A stretch of DNA of 64,000 bases, taken from the NCBI RefSeq assembly GCF_050436995.1, contig NC_134753.1:11098001-11162000 (forward strand), given 5' to 3'. The notes under the pieces were generated by a model. That model did not search any database and was not told the origin of the DNA. It saw only the letters and a program-made list of their open reading frames with translations. Source of the stretch: Anticarsia gemmatalis (lineage: Eukaryota; Arthropoda; Insecta; Lepidoptera; Erebidae). Positions 26,701 to 34,447 of the stretch are shown here, piece by piece (position 1 is the stretch's first letter; each line of letters begins with the position of its first letter). The position numbers and the translations under genes were made by a program.

Positions 26701-29700
26701 AACGACGTGCTCGAATACCTGCTGCACAAAGAACACGACACTCAGTCACTCATGGACGACAAGAGGTTTGTGTACAATCTCATGGTTTGTTCCAAGAACC
26801 ACAATAATATACCCATCGAGGAGTTCGTGTTGGTGTCGCCGGCGCCCGTCGACACTGCCGCGAAGTTATCAAATATTTATATAAATTTATCCACTAAGGT
26901 AAGACTCGCTCTTCATTGGCCTATGATTGCTCTGTAACTTTGTATTCATGCCGCGTCGTATGCTTTAACAGGAAAAGGAGCGTGCCAAAGACCTTATAGC
27001 GGCAGGAAAACAGTGCGAGGCGATGGCCACAGAACTGCTGGCGCTAGCGGCCGGTGCCGAGTCCGCCGGACACATACTCACCGCCACCGACAACAGAAAT
27101 ATTGAATTTCTAGATGTCCTAATAGAAACAGAACAGAAGGAGGTCATAGCCCACACAGTTGTCCAGAGATATCTTCAGGTAAAAAATAGGTAACTTCTCT
27201 ACTAAAACGACGCTAGCGGTGACCATGTCATGACGACGTTCATTGTAATTGTTTGTTCGCAGGAACTCTGGCGAGGGAGCCTCAAGTGGACTGGCATCAA
27301 GATTATGTTCCTTTTTTTCGCGTTCATAGTGTGTCCGCCAGTTTGGATGGTGTTCTCTCTTCCATTAGGCCATAAATACAATAAGATTCCAATAATTAAG
27401 TTTATGTCGTATTTAACTTCACACATTTACCTCATGGTATTGTTGTCTTTAGTAGCGATAACTCCTATTTATAATTCAATATTTAGGGATAGTTTAATAC
27501 CTAGGTGGTACGAGTGGATGCTGCTTATATGTTTAAGCGGTCTCTTACTATTCGAATTAACTAATCCTAGTGACAAATCAGGTTTAGGGTGGATTAAGAT
27601 AGCCGTGTTGTTACTGGGCATGATCGGCGTGGCGACGCACGTCATCGGCTGGATATTCGTCCAGCAGAAATACTGGCCAACCTTAATGTACTGTAGGAAC
27701 CAATGCTTTGCGTTATCATTTCTATTAGCTTGCGTTCAGATATTAGACTTCTTATCATTCCATCACCTCTTCGGCCCCTGGGCTATCATCATCGGAGACT
27801 TGATGAAGGATCTTGGAAGATTTCTTGCTGTGTTAGCGATATTTGTGTTCGGTTTCTCGATGCACATAGTCGCACTCAACCAGCCGTTTAGAAACATCAA
27901 CAAGTCTGAAGACAATAAATACGCAAGACAAGCGAGAAAGAGGCTGTTCTCCGACGGTAAGTGTGACTGTTTTCCAATATTTGCCTTAACCATCTAACTA
28001 CATCTTTGTCACCAAAACATTAAGCCTCATCTCTATTTCATACCTTCTTCTATTATTAAATTTCACACTTGTTATCGTGATAGAAATACAACGAACGAAA
28101 CGACAAGCGTATGATGCTCAATGGCAAAATACACTTAATGGGGAATCATACAGGAGGAAACAGGGATCAACAGGACGTAAGTCCGTATAGAAGAGTTAGA
28201 CTCCATCAATTTAACATCATTCCGCTTACGATGATCACGTTACCTCTCGATGTGCTTGTTTTACTTCTAATTTTATCTTCCAATGATACTTGCATCTGCA
28301 TCCGCTTGGCGTGCAAGCTTCAGTGTTCAGCACATCGAGAATGTTATCATCGTCGGCAAACATCAATCGTACCATTAGATAACTGTTACTCACGATGGGA
28401 ATGTGGAATGTGTTAGGTCTCTGTAATATACAAAGACACTTCGCCTCGCCATAATGTATTGTTTTATTTTTGTAATTATGGCACGTGTAAGTGGTTCGGT
28501 GGTTAGCGTATTCGATGTCTAATTTAAGTACACAATGCATTTTCTGCATCGCATCTACACCCATGGCTTTAAGAGGCGGTGGTTTGCAGATATGGATGTG
28601 GACACAGAACATGCATTGCGCGTCACAGTACTAGTATTAGTGGAATGAGTGGCCGACTTCACCGCATTTGATGGAGCAAGTTTATTTGCGCATGCGCCGC
28701 GGCTGGCTTATGTCCCGCGTTTGTACACAGATGCCGAGGTACCACTTTATGTTTCGGATATGTTTGGCTGTTTGTCCTCATTGTGGCGTTCGCCCGTGCT
28801 CTCGATGTTGCCACACTCTCTAGACCGTAGAGGAAGGGGTGGATTGATGCACTGGTATAATGAGTGGACCGAGTCTAAATTCTCCTTTGTTGCTACACTT
28901 TACAATACTCACATTTACAAAGTACTAAAACTATAATATAATTGACACACATGCACTTGTTTATACCAATGTACAGAACATAACACAGACATCAATCTGT
29001 CTCATCCACGAGTTCGGTGTGTTTAGTCGTCGTAGATCGTTAGACATTTGGGAAGATTGATGCAAGAGTAACTAGAAAGCTAACACTTTTTTATACCTCT
29101 ATACCTTTGCAGTAATCGTTAGAGTATGTTAGTGTTCAGATTAGGTACATTGAGACATGATTACCGTGCATCAACCTAACCCAACCTCATTGGTTGACCC
29201 AGTAAAAAGAAAGTGGCCCATGTGTCGTGTTGTCTTCTAGCGACGTTGTCACCGTTCGAGGCGATGGAGAAACTGTTCCTCGCCCTTTTCGGCCAGATAA
29301 CGTTATCAGACCTGAACTACGTGTCCAGCGTGCGCCCGCTGTGGACTCAGAATATGTTCAAGTTCGTCTTCGGCGCGTACTTGCTGATGTCGGTCGTGGT
29401 GCTCATGTCGCTCCTCATTGCGATGATGTCGGACACTTACCAACGCATACAGGTAACTTGTCGCCCAGAACCCTGATCTTTTGTTCGCAGTGACCATGAA
29501 CCCTCTGTACTCCTTCGAGCTGCTGTTCTTCGCTGTGTTCGGTCAAACGACCACCGACCAGACGAGGGTGCATCGGAACGACACCCAAGTACAGCCCGCC
29601 TGGACCAACTATCTGTTCAAAATTGTGTTCGGGATCTACATGTTGGTGTCGGTGGTGGTGCTGATCAATCTGCTCATTGCTATGATGTCAGACACGTATC

Positions 29701-31476
29701 AGAGGATCCAGGTAACGTTCACGTGATCAGAATACAACATGCTGTACGTGACATGCATACCTACTGACACGTCTGACACCACCAACAAAGGATTCTATCA
29801 ATAAAATACCATTATAAAACAACCCATTTAATACGCCTCTGTAACATATAAGTCACTTCGATGTCCTTAAACATTACATAAATAGCAACAAACAATGTAT
29901 TCAATAAAGCAATAAATATTTGAACTAAAATTTATTTATATAAAAATAATAAATATGAAAACTATAAACATTAAAACATGCATGTTTATTGAGTACATAA
30001 TGTTTATTTACTGTAAATAAACCATAATAAATAACTACTTTAAAAATAATACAGGCATGATATTGTTACTTCAACACACCACGAAACTAAAAATTCTCAT
30101 TACAATAAACATGCCTAAGCTGACCATTAAAACAACGACCTAAAAAACTAAGCAGCGAAGACTCCTACAGGAATAAAATGAACTCTAGGCGAGGTATTTG
30201 AAATGTGTAATGATTTCAGGCGCAATCCGACATAGAATGGAAGTATGGTCTGTCGAAATTGATCCGAAACATGCATCGTACAACGACGGCTCCTTCACCA
30301 CTCAACTTAGTCACCACGTGGCTCATGTGGCTCATTGCCAGGTGTAAGGTGAGACATGAAACTAACACTTTACAAACTTTACTGTTAGTTGCAGGCTTTT
30401 TCCCTTTCTAGAGAAATATCTGTGTAATCAAGGATCTAAACAGCTAAAGTATCTAATTTCGAGGAATGGAACTTCAAAGTAATTCCTAGTCGATGGAAAT
30501 ATCTATCTTATATGAAGGTTTTTATATTATTCAATTCTGAAAAAGTAAGTTTGACATTCAAAATGTATCGTAGTTTGTGTAGTTGAATAGTGTGTGTAGT
30601 TTATTAGTTTCTGTAGTTATCGAAGTGTGTTCAATCACAATGAGTTCTGGTTAAAGACCTATTTATTTCCTTTTGCATGGTGTGAATTTGGTTTGTAGAA
30701 AATCGATAACTGAATATTTACCTCTACTCATACACCATATATACATTAGACATACATACAAACATATCCATACGTAAATCAGTTTAATCGATATTATTAG
30801 TACAACTCACTAAATAACAAAACTGTTAATCTCATTCATCACATTCTTAATGAATTGTGATATATTGTAATCTCGGTCCAGGCTCGAATGAGTAAGAAGA
30901 AGCGGCCAAGCTTAGTGCACATGATCGGATTGCAGAGGCAAGACCAGATGAGCGCCCGCTCCAAGGCTGGGGCCAAGTGGCTGTCTAAGGTCAAGAGAGG
31001 ACAGGTCGTGCCTAAAGGTAACAGTTTTATATAACTCCTACACGAACAACACTAATCAGGACAGTTTTTGCGATGAAAAAACATTTGACATCATTATTCT
31101 AAAACAATTTGAAGATGTCTTCAAAACTGTTATCAAATTCTAAAATTCACTTATCTTAATGATAAGAAGTATATATTATCACTAGCAGTCATTCCAATCC
31201 GAACTACGAAGATCAATCAAGAAACTAAAGTCCCAAATGTTAATCATTACAGATTCAACTCGCCTCTCAGTCGTCCACCTAAGTCCATTAGGCTCACAGC
31301 TAAGCTTCAGTAACGCAACCAAGATCGAAAACGTAGTCGACTGGGAGGTAATCGCGAAGAAATACAGAGCTCTAACTAGAGACGAGCCTGACGAGCCGTT
31401 GAACAAAGAGAATGACGAAGACGCCGCTGATGATGTATCAGAAATAGTGGCTAACAACATTAACGCTCCACCTTGA
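8994..31476 (+). CDS. nompC: NompC / TRPN mechanotransduction channel, N terminus missing
   Basis: Encodes the TRPN channel that converts ciliary or cuticular deformation into current in insect mechanosensory neurons. Exons: 8994-9095, 16903-17004, 17646-17762, 19134-19226, 19650-19863, 20201-20397, 22332-22430, 23656-23800, 24188-24345, 24786-26013, 26096-26295, 26362-26898, 26972-27178, 27263-27956, one of 29241-29452 or 29491-29711, 30220-30348, 30882-31017, 31253-31476 (TGA). All junctions are GT-AG and in phase, giving 1600 codons with the second pore exon. Order: a long ankyrin array (about 29 repeats judged from Drosophila NompC, boundaries not individually counted), linker helices (26972-27178), six-helix channel, TRP helix (EWKYGLSKLIR) and a cytosolic tail. 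Near-identity to Drosophila NompC over long stretches (for example TPLHLAAASGQ, FLSFHHLFGPWAIIIGD) makes the call firm. The exon coding the N terminus before repeat 1 is not in view. Confidence 0.96.
10539..10765 (-). repeat. tRNA-derived SINE B, copy 1 (minus orientation)
   Basis: Same structure as the copy at 24488-24710: A box (plus-strand complement at 10744-10754), B box (complement at 10692-10702) and poly(A) tail on the minus strand. The two copies differ at only a handful of positions over about 225 bp. It sits in the long first visible intron of nompC. Confidence 0.85.
11790..12005 (+). repeat. LINE-like dispersed repeat fragment
   Basis: Contains GTGTCCAAGTGTGTGCACAA, TACACAGGAACTCTCTATTC, GGACGGATAACCGACACGAC and TACGTGCTCTCCGAGGCACG, a known type of lepidopteran dispersed repeat. 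No open frame of note. Confidence 0.55.
15243..15540 (+). repeat. Dispersed lepidopteran repeat (GTCGGCTTCCAGTCTCACC)
   Basis: Old copy with GGAGCGACTGCCTATCGGAC, GTTAGACTGGTTGTCAGACT and GACAGCCGGGACCCACAATT. It lies in the long nompC intron 9096-16902. Confidence 0.6.
17763..18748 (+). other. nompC intron stretch with CpG-rich segment
   Basis: Intron of the long nompC transcript, or upstream flank of the proposed short one. From about 18080 to 18310 it is CpG-rich with an 82-codon open frame of low-complexity basic composition that has no recognisable protein features; this is more likely regulatory or leader DNA than coding. A donor-like GTATGT lies near 18677. Confidence 0.4.
18749..18953 (+). 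promoter_or_regulatory. nompC: Candidate internal nompC promoter and 5' leader
   Basis: GC and CpG content rise between about 18080 and 19230, unlike the AT-rich introns around it. An arthropod-type initiator TCAGT lies at 18749-18753; no TATA box is placed 25-30 bases upstream of it. The stretch from there to the ATG at 18954 would be the leader; it holds two short upstream ORFs (18811-18894, 28 codons, and 18919-18942, 8 codons). Transcription start is inferred, not shown. Confidence 0.35.
18954..19226 (+). CDS. nompC: Probable alternative first exon of nompC
   Basis: From ATG 18954 (context GGGACCATG, A at -3) an open frame of 60 codons runs without a break into the 31-codon ankyrin piece that starts at 19134 and ends at donor 19226/19227. 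The extra sequence is serine-, proline- and arginine-rich (MSGRDAPKSANL) and then a charged helix-like run (LELSFIELNKERAKQKEWKK). In the long transcript the exon must start at 19134, because the previous exon ends in phase 0 and Drosophila NompC reads straight from DG into RGK. The acceptor there (TGGTGTTCCAG) has a poor pyrimidine tract. The simplest reading is one exon with two modes: an internal weak acceptor for the long form, or a promoter plus start codon for a short form lacking ankyrin repeats 1-3, about 1553 residues long. Confidence 0.5.
20398..22331 (+). other. nompC intron, 1.9 kb, nothing recognised
   Basis: AT-rich intron between the ankyrin exons 20201-20397 and 22332-22430. 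No exon, RNA gene or clear repeat was seen. Confidence 0.7.
23027..23290 (+). repeat. Dispersed repeat family D, copy 1
   Basis: About 250 bp in the nompC intron 22431-23655 closely matches 35364-35620, including ACGTGCCCTCCGAAGCA and CTATGCGGTCACCCATCTAT. Shorter related pieces occur near 11963-11998 and 15440-15470. The family is common in lepidopteran DNA; its class is not assigned here. Confidence 0.75.
24488..24710 (-). repeat. tRNA-derived SINE B, copy 2 (minus orientation)
   Basis: Read on the minus strand it starts GACTGCCTCCGTGGCGCAGTGG, carries an A box (TGGCGCAGTGG) and a B box (GGTTCGATTCC) of an RNA polymerase III promoter and ends in a poly(A) run (poly(T) on the plus strand). 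It sits in the nompC intron 24346-24785. Nearly identical to 10539-10765, which suggests recent activity. Confidence 0.85.
24786..26013 (+). CDS. nompC: nompC large ankyrin exon
   Basis: A single 1228-base exon (409 codons plus one base) encodes about twelve consecutive ankyrin repeats with the usual TPLHLAA and GHxxVVxxLL signatures. It starts in phase 0 after TTTTAG and ends in phase 1 at donor GTAATA. The amino-terminal repeats of the same array are spread over small one-repeat exons, so introns were probably lost here, or gained upstream. Confidence 0.95.
27263..27956 (+). CDS. nompC: nompC transmembrane core exon (S1 to S5)
   Basis: Encodes the pre-S1 region and the membrane helices up to S5. 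Hydrophobic stretches include FIVCPPVWMVFSLPLG, HIYLMVLLSLVAITPIY, MLLICLSGLLLFELT, IAVLLLGMIGVATHVIGWIF and the run CFALSFLLACVQILDFL, then the S4-S5 linker (GDLMKDLGRF) and FGFSMHIVALN. It ends with GAC G, phase 1, which both downstream pore exons complete (GCG in one, GTG in the other). Confidence 0.95.
27957..29240 (+). other. nompC intron before the pore exons
   Basis: No further pore-like exon was seen in this 1.28 kb intron on reading all plus-strand frames for FGQ or S6-like sequence. Two open frames (28111-28416 and 28649-28936) lack protein signatures and usable splice context. Confidence 0.65.
29241..29452 (+). CDS. nompC: nompC alternative pore-S6 exon A
   Basis: A 212-base exon that starts with two bases completing a codon (GCG) and ends in phase 0 at donor GTAACT. 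It encodes the pore helix and filter region (LFLALFGQIT), the turret (LSDLNYVSSVRPLW) and S6 (VFGAYLLMSVVVLMSLLIAM) down to SDTYQRIQ. Over the last 33 residues it is 26/33 identical to exon B, but differs in the filter region (FGQIT against FGQTT), has a turret three residues shorter and has MSLLIA in place of INLLIA in S6. Codon use is GC-rich and clearly coding. Including A and B together would place TGA in frame at the A-B junction. Confidence 0.9.
29491..29711 (+). CDS. nompC: nompC pore-S6 exon B (canonical form)
   Basis: A 221-base exon with the same phases as exon A (completes GTG, ends phase 0 at donor GTAACG). It encodes YSFELLFFAVFGQTTTDQTR, a charged turret and S6 (VFGIYMLVSVVVLINLLIAM). 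This version matches Drosophila NompC more closely than exon A does. The intron between A and B (29453-29490) is 38 nt, too short for normal splicing, which would force a choice of one exon per transcript. Confidence 0.92.
30220..31017 (+). CDS. nompC: nompC TRP-helix and proximal tail exons
   Basis: Exon 30220-30348 (43 codons, phase 0) encodes AQSDIEWKYGLSKLIRNMHR, the TRP helix with its conserved Trp, which lies along the membrane and couples the linker domain to the gate. Exon 30882-31017 encodes the basic segment SKKKRPSLVHMIG and KAGAKWLSKVK, and ends in phase 1. Both match the Drosophila NompC tail closely. Confidence 0.93.
31253..31476 (+). CDS. nompC: nompC terminal coding exon
   Basis: Joined to the previous exon to give Asp, it encodes HLSPLGSQLSFSN, ENVVDWEVIAKKYRAL and an acidic end rich in Asp and Glu, stopping at TGA 31474-31476. 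The block VDWEVIAKKYRAL corresponds to VADWEAIAKKYRAL in Drosophila NompC, so the carboxyl end is complete, though the acidic tail is shorter than the fly's. Confidence 0.93.
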
Positions 31477-31689
31477 AGAGAAACCAACAACTAGTGGGGA
31501 TCCAGTGTAAAAATGTAATATATTAGATCTTTGAGAAGATCGAAATGGGCCATATTCTGACATGCTAAAATGATCCAAGTAAGACAAGGATGGTGATATA
31601 TAGATGCGATAATGCTGTCCTTTTCTTAAGCTAGAATTGGATTGTCTTAAGCACGTCAGAATACGTCCCAGGAATATAAGACCGGTTTC

Positions 31690-31695
31690 AATAAA
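31690..31695 (+). terminator. nompC: Candidate nompC polyadenylation signal
   Basis: AATAAA 214 bases after the stop codon. A second AATAAA lies at 31801-31806. Which one is used cannot be told from sequence. Confidence 0.4.
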
Positions 31696-32045
31696 TTATT
31701 CATCAATCTACGATTAATCAAAAAGTAAAAGAAAAAATGTAAAGAAAATATCTTATAAGGTGTCTTGTGAGTTTATTGAAACGAGTCTCAATTGTTGGTG
31801 AATAAAGCCAGCTTTCGTTTAGAGCAGGTAAATTGTAAATACTCGTGTAAGCTTGTAATACTTTTGGAATGGATTTTTTAGATACGAATTACTGAAATAG
31901 ATGAATTACAGAGCTTTTGATGAATGATGGTTTTGCTTCTATATTTTGTAAATTACGATTGTTGTGATTTATTTTTATAATAATTTTATGTTCAATGAAT
32001 TTCAGCTTATTTGTTTAAATGTTCGTTAAGTTAACTTTACGTCGC

Positions 32046-32150
32046 TAACCCGCACTAGACCAGTGTGGTGGACTCAAATCCTAGTCCCTCTGCAAATCCG
32101 GAACGAGACAATTGCCCAGCAATAGCGAGACCGCTGATAGATTTAATAGT
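32046..32150 (+). repeat. SINE A tail fragment
   Basis: CAGTGTGGTGGACTCAAATC and AATTGCCCAGCAATAGCGAG match the tail of the SINE at 4621-4939. Confidence 0.65.
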
Positions 32151-32519
32151 TTTTACACTTTATTTCTAGTCATTACTTGCATTCCGTCAGTATTATGTTT
32201 TCAGTATTTTTATAAACTATCAGTATTAATTGTTATTATTACTTTATTTTTTATTATTCTTGTGCCGATTAATGACCAGTATTTAACATGAATGGACTTC
32301 CATTTTTGTACAAAATTAGCGTTAGAGAAATCACTTGACATTACAATAAGTACAGGTCGCATGAGCGGAGAAGAAAATGTATAAAACAATAATATAAGGT
32401 GCCTTTTTGTTAATCGCTTTATAGTCGAAAAGTTGACGTAGGAATCCGTCTCGCTTGCTAAAAAACCTGGACTTTATAAGTCGATGTACATTCTTAGATT
32501 ATTTCAATAGACTCTAATC

Positions 32520-32659
32520 ACGGTCAATATTAATATGCTACCCATGGATAGATTGACTTATCTTTAGTAGACCTTTGACAGATCTTCGATAGAAAATGTG
32601 TCGGAATTCAACCAAAGATAAGCAAAACTATCCATGGATAGTTTATTAATGTTGGCCGT
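32520..32659. mobile_element. MITE family H
   Basis: 140 bp with terminal inverted arms of about 31 bases: ACGGTCAATATTAATATGCT at the left and AGTTTATTAATGTTGGCCGT at the right, each next to the palindromic CCATGG (CCATGGATA). No second copy was seen. Confidence 0.6.
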
Positions 32660-33075
32660 TATAAACCACTCTTAAGTTTAAAAAGCGGTTTTCAATTCTG
32701 CAAGAAATTCGGGGCTGTTGACTAGGTTTTTTTTGAGAGCGGTTTCTTAAAGGGTCTAAATAAAGTAGGTATTACGAATTAGAGCTAAAATAAGGACATG
32801 CGATGTTATTTTTCCATTTTAGTGTTGTTTAGTGTTAAGACTAATTTATTACTACTAATATTTTTATAAATAAACGTGTTGTGTATTTGTGTAACTGTAT
32901 TGTTTTAAAATAAAATCAGTGCAATTTTCTAGTAATTATGTTTTATTATTTTTCATATAATAAAAATGCAAGAGAAATTGATTTCACTATTAATACGTAA
33001 TATGTATACGGAGCCTTTTCTTACTATGTACTTTAGTAACGTCCAAGAACCAATACCTATTTTCAAATGTACGTG

Positions 33076-33190
33076 AAACACTGCCTCCGTGATCGAGTGG
33101 TGCAGGCCACTACTAATCTCTGATCTCGGGTTCAATTCCCAGATCCCGGATTGTCCCGGGCAGTCGTGGATTCGAATTCCACATGGGAAA
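33076..33190 (+). repeat. tRNA-headed SINE relative (plus orientation)
   Basis: Starts CACTGCCTCCGTGATCGAGT with an A-box-like GATCGAGTGG and B-box-like GGGTTCAATTCCC, then a second GGATTCGAATTCC. It cannot fold into a full tRNA, so it is a SINE head rather than a tRNA gene. Confidence 0.6.
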
Positions 33191-33865
33191 AATATTTATA
33201 AGATATGCATATATTTCAAGTTTGGTTGTATTTTGAATCGAATGTTTGCTTATTTTAATAGTCCTACGACAGGAAAACTAATTGCTGTAGTATTTTTGAA
33301 AAAACAGAAAATAACCCTGGACCTTGTTTACGTGATTCGTTTTAATACTTACCTTAGTTATAAAAATCAAAATTAAATATTATATAATTATAAAAAAGTT
33401 ATTTTCTTAATAAAGAACATAGCGAATGTTTACGGACTACAGTTTATTTGTATTTTATGTATTGAGTTATGAAACAGCTGTAAAAATAATATCATTCAAC
33501 ACAATTACAATAGTATCTACTACAAATAATCGTTGAGGTATAAAATTGCAATATTTAGATGTGGTATAAAATGGCACAACGATCATCACGCCATTTATGC
33601 CCGAAGATAGGCAGGGTAGGTAGAGATGAGATAGATAGGTAGAAATAGATGAGAGAGAGATACAAAATACGTCCGTTCGACATTAACAATGTTAGTCACA
33701 TGTAATAGTGGGCGATGCTATGACAATATACCTGACATGTTTCCAAAATCAGGCTCGTTAACAGTGCTATCCATATCGTTGTATTGTCTGTTCGATTTAC
33801 CCTGCCATGAAAGGCGATCCCTATCCGGATTGGTTCATGAAATATAATTTAATTAATGTGTTAAT

Positions 33866-34166
33866 CTAAGGTTGCCATCCGTCCGGGTTTCCCCGGATTT
33901 GTCCAAGTTTAGAGGGCATCCGGGGAGCGTCCGGGGAAGGTTTCATTTGTGGACCGGGTTTTAAAGAATTAATAAATAAAAAAAAATTGGGCCGCCCGCG
34001 AGACTCGCGCTATGCTCGCCACCGACGAACCAAGTATATTCACCGTTTCCCCACTCCTCCCGTCGTGGTTGCTCTTCTTGTTGACATGTCCGGCTTACGG
34101 ACTCTAAAATCCGGGGTTTTCATGCGTCTTGTCCGGTTTTCCAAATATAGAGATGGCAACCCTAAG
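33866..34166. mobile_element. GC-rich MITE family I
   Basis: About 300 bp with ends CTAAGGTTGCCATC and GATGGCAACCCTAAG (inverted, one indel), GC-rich inside (CCGGGGAGCGTCCGGGG). An 8-base direct repeat AATCTAAG lies at each edge (33863-33870 and 34167-34174). The GGTTGCCATC end resembles hAT-type MITEs. Exact borders are unsure. Confidence 0.6.
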
Positions 34167-34352
34167 AATCTAAGATAGCAATCTATCTGTAATTTTTGAT
34201 AGAAAATTGAAAATGGCTCTGAACCATTCTGAGAAAAATGTTAGGTGAAACTGCTGTTACTTACTTAAAAAAAAAGAATTGCCGTATCCACCGATTTTTA
34301 TACAAGTAATGTATTTTATTTATTATGTAATGAAAAACAGGTGTTTTTCAGA

Positions 34353-34384
34353 TATAAAACGGAGCAGACATAGTTCTTATCATT
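34353..34384 (+). promoter_or_regulatory. TATA box and initiator of lipase 1
   Basis: TATAAA at 34353-34358 is followed by an arthropod initiator-like TCATT at 34380-34384, whose A (34382) lies 29 bases after the first T of the TATA box, the normal spacing. The start codon is 66 bases further on. Confidence 0.6.
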
Positions 34385-34447
34385 AGAACAAGTCTGACTG
34401 TTTTAGTTCGTCTATTTACATTTAAAATAAAATATATTTAAAATAAA

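Larger units (their letters stand above)
31807..34352. other. Intergenic DNA between nompC and lipase 1
   Basis: No gene seen. It holds a SINE A tail fragment (about 32046-32150), a short inverted-repeat element (32520-32659), a plus-oriented tRNA-headed repeat (about 33076-33190), a low-complexity GA/TA stretch (about 33600-33665) and a GC-rich element bounded by GTTGCCATC/GATGGCAAC (about 33866-34166). Confidence 0.7.

Noticed and set aside
28111..28936. Two open frames in the nompC intron before the pore exons, considered as a third pore exon
   Set aside because: Neither contains pore or S6-like sequence, and their borders lack in-phase acceptor and donor sites.
33091..33160. Second tRNA-like stretch
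   Set aside because: The ends do not pair into an acceptor stem and it continues into repeat sequence.
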